The position numbers and the translations under genes were made by a program. From Siphonodentalium dalli (Eukaryota; Mollusca; Scaphopoda; Gadilida; Siphonodentaliidae), in assembly GCA_032622095.1 (NCBI GenBank), contig CP136068.1:128349989-128413988 (forward strand): a DNA stretch of 64,000 bases, read 5' to 3'. Position 1 is the first letter of the stretch. Every line of letters begins with the position of its first letter. The notes under the pieces were generated by a model. The model did not search any database and had not been told where the DNA came from. It saw only the letters and a list, made by a program, of their open reading frames with translations. Below, in pieces: positions 37,090 through 47,361 of this stretch.

Positions 37090-37210
37090 ATTGGTTTGAT
37101 ATTATTAGCCTGATGTCAGCCTTCGGTAACCTGATATCAACCACCGACATTCGGTCTCAGGCTGATATGAGGTTACCTCGGGCTGATATCGGACCTAAAC
37201 AAACCAAGTT
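37090..37210. repeat. GATATCAGCC-rich repeat
   Basis: Alternating TGATATCA/GGTTACCT motifs match, in looser form, 35945-36060 (GGTTTAAT... GATATCAGC ... ATGAGGCTACC ... AACAAACCAA). It appears to be a short interspersed or tandem module. Confidence 0.5.
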
Positions 37211-37429
37211 GTAACCTCTAAATATTGTTGTTGCATGCATATAATGGTGTTGTTCCTTTCTGGTGATGCCTAGTATGTCTAACGTATATTATTCCTCATA
37301 TGCGACTTGTCTGCACTAGACATCCCATACATGCGTAGTATAGTTCACTGTTCTACCTTTCAGTAATGACTAGTATATCTGATATAGAGTCTTCCTCGGA
37401 GTTTCACCCTGACCTGCCGCCATCATGTA

Positions 37430-37898
37430 CTGTCCGTCCGGGTACAAAATTCTCATCTGTTTCCACGTGGCGGACGGTGCATTTTTCCACTCAATGAATG
37501 GCAATTCTTTGTCATCGAAATAGCATGTCCCGTTTCCATACAAGTTTATGCCCTCAATGAACAATTGATCTGCAAAGATAAATTTCAAGTAATGCCCTGA
37601 TAGGATGTTACATGTATTGGAAAAGGGGCACTGCATCTCTTTCCAACCGTTAGTACGTCGATTTATCTTACTTTTCTCTAAATCATTATTACCGTTATAA
37701 TTTTCACTCCAAACAACGTTGACTAGATTTCTTAGTAAAAATGTTATACTGAACGTAAACTGTTTGCTCTTTGGAAGTCGGCCATAAGCAGAGCGACTGC
37801 ACACATTAGTTATACTGAACGTAAACTGTTTGCTCTTTGGAAGTCGGCCATCAGCAGAGCGACTGCACACATTAGATGTGAACGTCGTAATTAACTTT
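37430..37898 (-). CDS. Candidate exon of the secreted PAN/lectin gene (unknown module)
   Basis: On the minus strand an ATTTTCAG acceptor is followed by an open frame SKLITTFTSNVCSRSA, then GRLPKSKQFTFSIT. It continues through CPFSNTCNILSGHYLKFIF, GINLYGNGTCYFDDKEL and ILYPDGQYMMAA, reaching a CAG/GTCAGG donor that splits a glycine codon in phase 1. The frame is long and has paired cysteines, as expected of an extracellular module. A 66-bp direct duplication adds an in-frame second copy of the CSRSA..FSIT segment (22 residues). The module is not recognised; a beta-sandwich ligand-binding fold is only a guess. Membership in the lectin gene rests on strand and position. Confidence 0.5.
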
Positions 37899-38829
37899 GA
37901 CTGAAAATGTATCTGACGTTGAGCAATCAGTGTTCTTAGTCTGGAAAAGGAGCATGAGGTGAGTTCGCTGGGAATATATGTTGGGAGTATTCTCGAAACT
38001 GACCGGGTATATTATCCAGAATCAGGGACTGGTTTGGAAATATCCGAAAATTCATTAAATACCGGATATAATATCCGGATTAGGTCTGCTGGAAAATTTG
38101 TAAACATTCTCTGATATAAAGTTTTAATTTAATATTTAATGAGTACTGATATACATATTGGCAATCTCCCCCATAAACCCATATACATCATATTTCAGAG
38201 AGTAAAAACAGCAACCGCACACATTTCCAAGCCTGTTATGATGGTTATACTTCCATTGTTTACATGGTTGTATCACCCGTAGGTATGTCAACCTTAAATT
38301 CCTTCTGTTCGCATGTCCTCACACGTCATGAAAGATAGCACTGTATTAAGTTTCTATAGTAGTGCCGACCGTTGCCAATATACTACACAAACATTTAACA
38401 TGGTCGGACGTTTTTGATTGAGGTGGGGGAATATTTTCCAAAATATATAATTTCTATTGATTCCCACCAAATTCGATGCGTCAAATAGTTTGATCCTTGC
38501 GATCGCACAGGTGAAGGAATTTAGATAATCCATTGATAAATACTATAGTAATGGGCACTCAAAACTCACATTTTCGGGCTGAAAGTTTTCTAGCAATATC
38601 TCCGACACTTTCGTGTACCGTTGTGTACCGTTGTGTTATGGACTTTGCGGGCATGAAAGTATACAGGTTTAGTGGCTTTATGGTCAGATTTGAGTATTCA
38701 GAGGGGGAGTGGTCGGGTACGCCCCCACGGGTTGAGGCGGATACCACGAAGGACTCCCATCTAACGGAGATAGATATAGATTTATGTCTTATACCATACA
38801 TCAATTGTTGAAAGAAAACATGCTTACAT
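37899..38829. other. Intron-like non-coding sequence
   Basis: Contains the palindrome CCGGATATAATATCCGG near 38064. Frames on both strands at 38533-38811 are open together, but neither has a domain or splice support. Confidence 0.4.
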
Positions 38830-39984
38830 CAGGGTTGGGGCGATTACATGCCAATGTAATCTATTACAATTATAATTACTTTTGATTTACATGATTACGA
38901 TTACGATTACTGATTAAAGTTTTTCCAATGTAATCGATTACGATTACAATTACTTTATTAAATGTAAATGATTACTCTGTGATTACATCTGATTGCAATG
39001 TTTAGTTTCCAACCATTTTTATCGCATAGGAATAAATAATGAAATAAATCAAATTAAGATATCAAATTTGATTGAATAAAACATCACTAATTAACATGGA
39101 AACAAGAAACGACTGAAACAATAGACACATAAACAATCAATAAACACATAAACATTTTACATTTACATGTATTACATGTATTGATGAGGTTTCATCATGC
39201 AGTTGTGCATTATTATGTTGTATGTGTATTTATTTATGAGAATATATTTTTAATATATTTTTTAATTTTCTTACATTCATTGAAACTAACGCATTCTATT
39301 TATGAAACTATCATTAGAAACACTTTAATTTATTTGCATGTTCTGTTAGATTTAATAGCCAACACAATGAAAATAACACAAAGGTTTATTTGATGATATC
39401 CTGATGAGGATTAAATGAGGCTTAACGCAATGAGTGCAGTAAATGATAAACCAGCTTTACTCATGTTAATCACGCCTGCAGTTAATTAGCCCCATTGTAC
39501 CAATGTGACTCTACATCCATTGTCTGCAGCAGTCCCAATAATACTTAATCTTAATTGAAGTTGGCTAGCCTATTGTATTCATATCAGAACATTTCATTGT
39601 CTGTATCATAAGTTTATTGCCATACATGCTGTATCCAACATTTCAGCAATTGTGTGTTGTTATCTGTGTTCACTGTCAGAATGTACACAGTGTACAACAT
39701 GAAAAAAATGTGCTAATTTTCTGATATGTTGCTTGTATCTGTGCACACTCCACAGTACTACAATGTGGGACTATGAGTATCCAATAGCCATCCATATGGA
39801 TATCTTAGGAGAAGTAATCAAAAAGTAATCAAAACGTAATCATGATTACAGGTACATGTGTAAGTAATCGATTACGATTACTTGTAGTCAAGAAATGTCA
39901 TGATTACTGATAACAGGCGATTACTCCAAATTTTGTTATTGATTACTTTGATTACGATTACTGATTACGATTACCCCAACCCTG
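38830..39984. mobile_element. hAT-like non-autonomous element, GATTAC-rich, copy 2
   Basis: Terminal CAGGGTTGGGG at the left is matched perfectly by CCCCAACCCTG at the right. The 8-bp flanks are gcttacat (38822-38829) and gtttacat (39985-39992). It aligns throughout with 17354-18536. Both subterminal ends are packed with GATTAC/GTAATC units, which could serve as repeated transposase-binding sites (inference). No transposase frame. Confidence 0.92.
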
Positions 39985-40092
39985 GTTTACATATGTATTC
40001 ATAATATCAGAGGCAGTGTTAGACGAATACAGAAGATATCAATTCAATAAAGATATATTATTCTGGTTGTAACCTATATATCAGGCGCATGG
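39985..40092 (-). other. Retroelement 3' flank
   Basis: Reads on the minus strand as the 3' non-coding end of the LINE relic upstream, with TTTATTGAATTGATATC at its end. Confidence 0.4.
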
Positions 40093-40500
40093 TTAACCAG
40101 TCACTGGATAAGACCAACAAGGAACACACACCATACCACCCTTAGGCACAGTCGTGGGGAGGCATAGTATGCGGCATTTCTCTGACCTCATCAAGTAGCT
40201 AGTCGACCCTGTCTCCATAATCTTGACAAATTTACAGAGTCTCAAGAGGCTACCGATGGTTTTCTCGTGGAGAACAAGATTTTTAGTTTCATTGATTGTT
40301 CGCTCTGTTGATAATGATTGACAGTAAAAAATATAGTGAATTTCGTCACCGATTTGGCCGACGTTACATAATGTACATATTCGATCATCACGGGGTGTAC
40401 TATGCCACCTTCCCTTTTCTATTGGTAATGAGTGGTTGCTTGTTCTGAATCGAGCTAGGGTAAATTTTAGCAAGCGTTCGGTGGTGGGCAGATGATTCGA
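40093..40500 (-). pseudogene. LINE reverse-transcriptase C-terminus relic
   Basis: The minus-strand frame reads ERLLKFTLARFRTSNHSLPI, EKGRW, then RICTLCNVGQIGDEIHYIFY and CQS, followed by a basic tail to a stop. The pattern 'LxxFRTSNHxLPIExGRW ... CxxC ... GDExHxxxxC' is the C-terminal zinc-knuckle region of non-LTR retrotransposon ORF2 proteins. The upstream part containing the polymerase is absent, so this is a 5'-truncated copy. Precise clade not assigned. Confidence 0.75.
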
Positions 40501-40600
40501 GCCAATTTCACCGAAATGGTTAAATGGAAAAAAATTGAACAGATTCGGATATTACATCATGGACGTATATACCCCGTACTCGTGAAACGTTATTTATTAA

Positions 40601-40979
40601 CCCTTTACCCAACAGAAGGGCCCTGTGCCAATGTATTCTCTTATATATGCGAGTCGACCATAGGTCGCCTCGCATATATAAGAGAATGCATCGGCTTAAC
40701 ACATTAAAAATTATAAAATTGTTAAAGAATGTAAGAAAAATTGTAAAAAGATTTTTTTTAGGCCAATGCATTCTCTTATATATGCGAGGCGACCTATGGT
40801 CGACTCGCATATATAAGAGAATGCATTGGCACAGGGCATAACTGTAACTATCACAATGTGGTCAAGGAGCCGGTTCCAATGATATCCATATGTGTATGGT
40901 TCTATTGAGACAGACCGAAGATATTTTAGGCTGTTGAAGCTTTATTTGGCCGGTTTTGGCCGGTTTGTTGGGTAAAGGG
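40601..40979. mobile_element. TTAA-flanked MITE with nested palindromes, 379 bp
   Basis: TTAA at 40597-40600 and 40980-40983. A perfect 14-bp inverted end CCCTTTACCCAACA is present. Inside are two ~70-bp near-perfect palindromes (40626-40694 and 40762-40831), each built on TTCTCTTATATATGCGAG and its complement. Their asymmetric centres (GTCGACCATAGGTCGCC versus GGCGACCTATGGTCGAC) are reverse complements of one another. The pair therefore forms a larger inverted repeat. Confidence 0.92.
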
Positions 40980-40999
40980 TTAAGCAGAAGATGTTGATA

Positions 41000-41208
41000 C
41001 CTGCAAACAAACAAACAAACAGTGCCCATAACATTTTATAACTTGGGCTTATGATCGCCGCCTAAAAAATGTGTTTGCATCGCGATAATCACTTCCAGAC
41101 AGATGCCCATTTAGATGTTTCCGCAAAATGAAAGAGTGTTTTAACATGACATGTATACCCACACCCTATTCGATAGTAATGTCCGTCACCAGTTTACGTG
41201 CCCCTCAC
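41000..41208. other. Intron sequence downstream of the lectin exon
   Basis: Contains a short (AAAC)n run near 41005-41020. Otherwise unremarkable. Confidence 0.4.
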
Positions 41209-41403
41209 CTGTTCCGTGTTCAAGATTGGCAAGAAGAACTTCCAGATCATCTAGCATAGCTCTGCTCTCAACTAGGATCATACGAGAACCTTCTGCTTCA
41301 CACGTGGTTCGATGATCCACAGGTGTCTTCTCTGTGGAATACTTCAAGCAATGCATCACTCCATCCAATGCGTATTCCGCATATCCTAGTGACGATGGAC
41401 AAG
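41209..41403 (-). CDS. C-type-lectin-like domain exon (N-terminal half)
   Basis: On the minus strand a TTTCAG acceptor is followed by 195 nt reading CPSSLGYAEYALDGVMHCLK, then RTTCEAEGSRMILVES, LDDLEVLLANLEHG, and a CAG/GTGAGG donor. The exon is phase 1 at both ends, as in shuffled extracellular modules. The residues fit the start of a C-type-lectin-like domain: the CP opening, a cysteine in the first strand (HCLK), and a second cysteine starting helix 1 (TTCEAEGSRMILVES). The second half, with the WIG and WND-type motifs, is not found and must lie in another exon. It is phase-compatible with exon 1 at 54559-54814. It is the undamaged paralog of 9087-9284 and most likely encodes a secreted recognition protein. 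Confidence 0.75.
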
Positions 41404-42335
41404 CTGAAACATAGTTAATACCCACTTGTATTGCTCCCTTTTGTTTCCGTTTGAGTGTTAACTCGACGAATGTCGTTCACTGAAGATGCCGATGTGTTAT
41501 CTCGCTGACATGGTAATTATTTATTATTAGCTCAACCGTGAATTATCTAGATATCGACCGGCAAAATAATGACCACATTGGAAAGGGGAAAAGACCCCTG
41601 GTTAAGTTGTTCTGCTCTCTTGAAATTATGCTGGTGGTTCCTGTTGGATAACTATGATGCCAGTGGCGATGCTGTTTAGAACATTTTTGTTTTAGGTGTA
41701 TTAGCAAATAGGTGTTACGGGATTTTAAGATGGTAATTATTTAATAAATAACGGTTGAAAATTAAATCTCAAACGGAACAAAAAAATGCTGAAGCAGATA
41801 AAAATGAAAATAATAGATCGCAGGTGGATGCACTTATTCCAAAGCCATGTGACAAACTACAATAGCATGGCTCTCTTAACTTGCGAGTCTGGATTATGAA
41901 CGGGAACCCGGCCACAAGTATGACGGGGCGGACAATAACGTACGTGTTCCTGATTATTGATAACTTGCATTCAGCCCGTGCCGAATTGCAACGACTGCAG
42001 ATTATGTTAATGGGATAATGTATACTACAACCGACAATTTATGGGACCTTATTCTTTGATACTCAACATAATACATTGTATATGCAACAAATTAACGAAT
42101 TTAAGCCATAGATCAGTGCATAATATATTCGTGTGTTCTAGGAACGTTGCAAAAAGTATGGAAATTGTAATGAAAATGATGTAATGATTGGAGCCAGAAT
42201 TCGTTATAATCCAAGTCTCAAATTCATTCATATATTCCAACAAATAAATATACTTAAATATACAAAAACCCAACCCACATACATCGGTGTCCCTGGTTGA
42301 AATACGTTTTGTGGGATCGGTAATGTAAGTCTTAA
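41404..42335. other. Intron sequence
   Basis: No repeat or exon could be supported. AT-rich. Confidence 0.45.
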
Positions 42336-43900
42336 CCCTTTGAACACGTAACACTGATATTTAGGTGCAAACGAACCGTGACTATATCCCGTAACACCGA
42401 TATTTCGGTGCAGCGACGACATATTTCGGTGCAGCGACGACATGAATCGGTAGCAAATTTATATATAGTATAACGAGCGTCAGACCCACTGATTTATATT
42501 TAAATCGCCCCCACATATGTCAGCGGCGCCCATGGTGCGTTTGGAATGGTTGGCCGCTAGTATCGGGTAGAAATATATGCGCATGCGCATAGCATATAAT
42601 CTACAAAAACATACGATATTTTAAGCGAACTGTGCCGCTATATTTACGGCATATAATTTCGTGTACAGAACAGACATAATTTAGACACACAATTTCAGTT
42701 TAAATTACCATCGCGTATATTAATCAGTGTTCTGCTACATATGGGGAAGGGTCTATCGCATATCAAGTTGATTTATTCGCGCATGCGCAGACCATCGCAA
42801 TGACAAATAAATGGTTTATAACGTACTTATACACGACATACCCACTAATATATAAATTTAAATGGGCCTATTGAAGTCAGCGCTGGCAAAGGTGTGTATA
42901 TGGATTGGCTGCCCGCTAGAAACGAGTAGGAAATATGCGCATGCGCAGCGCATGCGCGCAGGGTATAATTCATTTTTTTAAATGCGTTTAAGTGAAATGT
43001 GGCGCTATATATATGACATATAGTTGCACGTTCACATGTTAGTACAGTATACACAATCTAGACAGCTTACTTGAACAATGGGGCCACGATCTGTTACGGG
43101 AAATTACGTTGTTTCTGGTCTCTGTAATATCAGTCTTTGTTATGCCACATGCAAGTTGCATATCAAGTTGACTTACTCGCGCATGGTCAGGTATATCTTA
43201 AATTTCACATTAGGATATTGTTTGCATCGAAACGCAATTCGCTGATGTACAATTACAACGTTATAAGCTAGAATTCGTTAATCCTGCAAATTTCGGGTAG
43301 TTGCCTAGTAACCGTTTCTAAGGAGAGATCGGGTGGCAAAGTCTCCCGATCTTACAATGATAAGTGGTCCATGCATAGCATGCTTGCACAGTTTTAGGTA
43401 GGTGTGCCCTTTGAACATAACTAACACCATATGGCTAGACACTGTCTAAATTAAGGCAAAACATACAACTGAATGGTTAGTGCAATGATGTCATTCGATC
43501 ATTTGTGGTATTTGCTTAGCAACCGTTGCTACCATTAAATGGGAAATTTGGTTCACTATTCTGGTTGGGTATATCTCAAATTTCACGTTAGGGTATTACC
43601 TGCATAACAAAACGCAATCACTGGGGTTGAATTACGACGCTATAAGCTATATTTACATTGTCCAGTCAATTCCGGGTAGTTGCCTAGCAACCGTTACCAA
43701 GGAGTTGCCGCGAGGCAAAGTCTCGCGATCTTATAATGATCGCTGATCCATGGGGGACAAACCTGTAAAGTTTCAGACCTGTGTCGCAATTTGAACATAA
43801 TCAACTCCATGTGACCGGACACTGTCTAATTTAAACGGAAATACCACTGGGAGCCCCGGGTCAGGGTGTCGATCACTGTGGGGCGTCAGGGTTCAAAGGG
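42336..43900. mobile_element. TTAA-flanked 1.56-kb element with RFX- and NRF1-type sites
   Basis: TTAA at 42332-42335 and 43901-43904. Perfect 10-bp inverted ends CCCTTTGAAC. The interior is two tandem pairs. One (~350 bp, about 42430-43180) carries TGCGCATGCGCA-type palindromes at 42577-42590, 42777-42790, 42935-42947 and 42947-42960. The other (~380 bp, about 43190-43820) carries X-boxes at 43300-43312, 43511-43523 and 43679-43691, each near TTCACRTTAG and CTATAAGCTA phrases. No transposase frame. Related X-box sequence occurs at 2330-3330. Confidence 0.88.
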
Positions 43901-44289
43901 TTAACTGCTACTAGGACAACAGACAACATACCAGACTTTAGTCTAGAAATATGACTCAGATTCATACAATCACTCCCCTTGTATTACTTGTATAACTAGT
44001 GTATTCACATCATTCAAAATCAAAGGATATGTATTATTAGGTGACACATAACATTAATACTAGAGCATGCAGAATTCAGTTATCTATAACTGGAATCAAT
44101 CCATATCAAAAATCACCATGGCTGTTTTGCGCCATGTTTTGAAGTAACTGACGACTTGTGAAGTAAAGCGTTTTTTAAACAGCCCTTTCTTCTCGAAGAT
44201 ATAAATTAACTAAATAACGGATGAAAATATAATACTGACATTTAAAGAGCGTTTTATAGAGCGTTTTTTTTCTCAGAAGAATTGATTTA

Positions 44290-44650
44290 CTGCAGTATTG
44301 AAATGACTCATGCTATTACACTGCTGATACTTGTCCAATATTTGAAGACGACTTATTACGTGCAGATATCAATTCTATGCAATCGAGTGAACCGTGTAAA
44401 TGTCATTGTGCATGTAGTATACTGTTGTTCATATGCATTTCCTAGGTAGTGTGCTGTTCCTATCAATAACACGTAGCATACAACAGTCATGTATGACGAA
44501 TTGCCTGCAAACTTGGGCAAAAATAAAAATGTCATTGACCTACCTACACGTTAAAGCCACGTGGAGGTTTAGGCTTCAAAATACACATAATATATTCGCT
44601 TCTGATTTTTCGCGATATCGAAATAGGTCGGTAAATATATAAACTACCTT
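44290..44650 (-). repeat. Paralogous intron block, left of the palindrome
   Basis: Matches 10940-11710 in order (CTCATGCTATTACACTG, ACTCATGC, ATTGCCTGCAAACTTGGG). The matching right-hand portion lies at 49430-49580, so the palindrome sits inside this homologous intron. Confidence 0.55.
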
Positions 44651-44651
44651 T

Positions 44652-44894
44652 CTATGAACATTCTGTAACCCAAAAAGACGCATTGTATACCAGGCTGTGG
44701 CGGAGGTAGGTGCCACCGGAGAGCGCAGAAATTGCGACTGGTATTTCCTGATAGGTATTCTCTAGGTGCGTTATGACATTGGAGGTGATCAGCGATCTGC
44801 TGGGGCATAGACATACTACACCCTGTTTACCATTTTGGTCTCTCAGAATGTGCCGAAGATATTTTAATTCACTAAAAATTACATATAAATTCAC
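44652..44894 (-). pseudogene. Outward-facing frame in left palindrome arm
   Basis: A frame of 80 codons reads FSELKYLRHILRDQNGKQ, then LCPSRSLITSNVI and HLENTYQEIPVAIS. The same frame is kept in the right arm (48990-49226). The frame faces away from the palindrome centre, opposite to the main relic gene. No domain is recognised. It may be a second, divergent gene of the element or a chance frame that persists through shared descent. Confidence 0.35.
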
Positions 44895-46778
44895 AAGTTA
44901 GGTTTAGAAACATATATCAAGCGTTTTTGTATTGCACAAAGTCTTACCTATGAGTTCAATGAAGAACGGATAGTTGTATTTCAGGCAAAATAATTGTTTT
45001 GCTAAAAATTCTTATTTATCTCATGAAAAATATCGAAAATTTCAATATTTTGCCCGCAAATAAGATGCGATAACTTCTAAACAAAATAGACTAAGACTCT
45101 GAATGTGATTTAAACAATTGACACAAAGAATATGATATAAGATGTAATAAAACCTAATGTGCAATTATTCTCCGTTTGGTTGAGATATTGAGAAATATTT
45201 CCCCTACCCCAAAATTTCTGAGTTTTTCGAGATTTTTCAAAAATTACAAAAAGTTATTTTTTTGGTGAAATATTGGACCACTGGGTACGTTTTTACGAAT
45301 TTCATTCGCAAATAAATGTTTTCAAGTGTAAACAATCCACATCTTACACACTTTATGAATATATATGCCTAACTATTTAAAAAAAACTCAAATTTTATGG
45401 GTTTTCAACCAGTTAAACCAAATACCTACCGTATTGCTGTATAATGCATCGTAATTCCACAATCTCAATAGCATATATAGCCTAATGCATCAGTAATCTA
45501 CATGACTATTTTTAAAATATTGAATAAAATTAAATTAAACGTTTACTTCGCCTTCCTAATCATACACTGGAAAGTCATTACCACAAACCATCTTCTCTTG
45601 GTTCTCGGTCTGCATAATATTACTGGCCAAAAGAAACCTATATAGGTAGCAAATCATTTAGGCCATTGCGTTGAGTACAATTTAGTATGCGATATCGAGA
45701 CCGCACGGGCTGAAAAGGCATAGCCACTTTCAAGTGGGACATTGCCATTAAAACCATCAGATAAACATCAAACTGTTCTGACATACTTTTGGGTTGACAA
45801 ATTTGACATGAATTTGGAGACACAAGCTAGACATGTGGCTCTTAATTCCACCCACATTGTAGCTCTCCAAGAGGAGTCCCACGTTCCCTTATATTAAAAA
45901 AAACAGTAATGTTCGACAGAACGAAAAAAAAGAAAAAAAGTTCAACATGAAACAAGCGGAGCAATTGAACATTATTGTGGCTCAAAAACGTTCACCTTCC
46001 ATGGCTGGAGTTGATTTAATCAACGAGTCATTTCCCAATAAAATCTATGCCAATGCGTATGTTCTCTGCGTCATTGTTAGGCAAATAAATACTAAAGATG
46101 AAGCTGTGGTAAGATATGCAGGTTGGCATACATTAGACCGACAACACGCTTCATGAGAAGGTCTTAAGAAAACAGTTTTAACATAAATACCTCCCATCGG
46201 TTCTAAGGTCACCAATTTCCGAACAATCGAGCACTATATGGTATATCTTCACATAAGTTAACATGTTAGTGTGACCATGTGTGTCGGGGCAGCAATCAAT
46301 GCATACAAGTTGGTTTGAATTTCCCAGAACGCTTCAATAATGTTATTATCCATTTGGGAGATTTCCATTTCATTAAGGAGAATTTTTGTTTAATCTGGGG
46401 TCTTGTGAAAGATTCTGGTTTTGAGGACATTCTGTTTCAATCAGTTGTTTGCTCTTCATGGAGGTTGAATGGCGTTGTGAGTGTAAGCATTATAACCGGT
46501 GTTGGACTGTTCATGGTGCATTGTCGGAAGCACTAGAAAAGCTAATGTTTGATAGATGCTTGTTGGAGCATGATACCCAGATACCGGAAGTCTTAGTTCA
46601 GTCAGTCAGGGATTTTATATATGACCCGACATCAGTTCAATATATTGATTTCATTTTCAAATATAAATTGTGCAAACAAGACATTCGGCACAGGAGGTTC
46701 GGTGAAACTGAACAGTTCTGGTTCACTCTGTATTTAGACCTGATTGAGGTTCAACACTTGGCACACCACGCAGTACAA
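44690..46778. repeat. Left arm of a ~4.5-kb imperfect palindrome
   Basis: The arm is the reverse complement of 47315-49165. It begins near CAGGCTGTGGCGGAGGTAG and ends near GGTTCAACACTTGGCACACC. Divergence is about 10% by eye with scattered indels. It contains the relic gene at 45705-47361 and an outward-facing frame at 44652-44894. Confidence 0.88.
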
Positions 46779-47361
46779 ATATATTTAATTTGCCCCTATT
46801 TTGTTGGGAATATTATGTTCCATTATAGTTTTGCAATGCTGAAGACAAATTATGCAAGATATGTGTCGCATTGTATTCTGGTTTGAAAAAACATCCGTGT
46901 AAAAAGGGGATGTCGGTACAAGCTCAAGATATCGTTCATTTAAGGGTAGCCATAGACCAGAGTGGCGACCAAACTTTGAACAAGAAAGTCAAAACAGCCG
47001 TGGAATCAAACAGTTTGCTTCAGATAGTAAATCGAAGTGGCCATTAAATCGCTCAGAACAAGCTAAGAATACAAAGGCACTTTTGAAATTAGCCAACGTA
47101 GATAACCACAGTTCCAAAAATAAACCACTGCGGCCATCTCAAATTTTGAAATCAGAGAAACACGTGTCAGATTTAGTTAATGTTTTGAAAACCGAGTACA
47201 TTAATCCTTTCAATAAAGATATTGAGAAGACGTTGATCTTAGCATTGCAAAATCTAATGGAACACAATAGTCCCAACAAAATAGGCGCAAATAAAATATA
47301 TTTTCTTGTTCTGGGTGGTGTGCCAAGTGTTGAACCTCAATCAGGTCTATATACAGAGTGA
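45705..47361 (+). pseudogene. Relic gene of an unclassified transposon-type protein (longer copy)
   Basis: Fragments in several frames give one collinear protein: LKPSDKHQTVLTYFWVDKFD, MKQAEQLNIIVAQKRSPSM, LNFPERFNNVIIHLGDFHF, then SGFEDILFQ, KHYNRCWTVHGALSEALEKL. After the arm ends it continues into the loop with HVSDLVNVLKTEYINPFNKD. Stops and frameshifts separate the parts, so it is dead. From memory, the order 'VDNxDxN, ... LGxFH, ... SGxED, ... KxYNRxxxxH' is typical of a large protein family repeated in cnidarian and molluscan genomes; its transposition chemistry is not established to my knowledge. The relic at 5375-5868 supplies the missing C-terminus type. Confidence 0.65.
46779..47314 (+). 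other. Spacer (loop) between palindrome arms
   Basis: This ~536-bp spacer has no inverted partner. It continues the relic coding frame of the left arm, for example GMSVQAQDIVHLRVAIDQSG and RPSQILKSEKH. The palindrome therefore arose by juxtaposing one longer and one shorter inverted copy. Confidence 0.7.

Noticed and set aside
38533-38811. Overlapping 92-codon plus and 81-codon minus frames
   Set aside because: Both strands open over the same bases; no splice sites, domain or paralog found.
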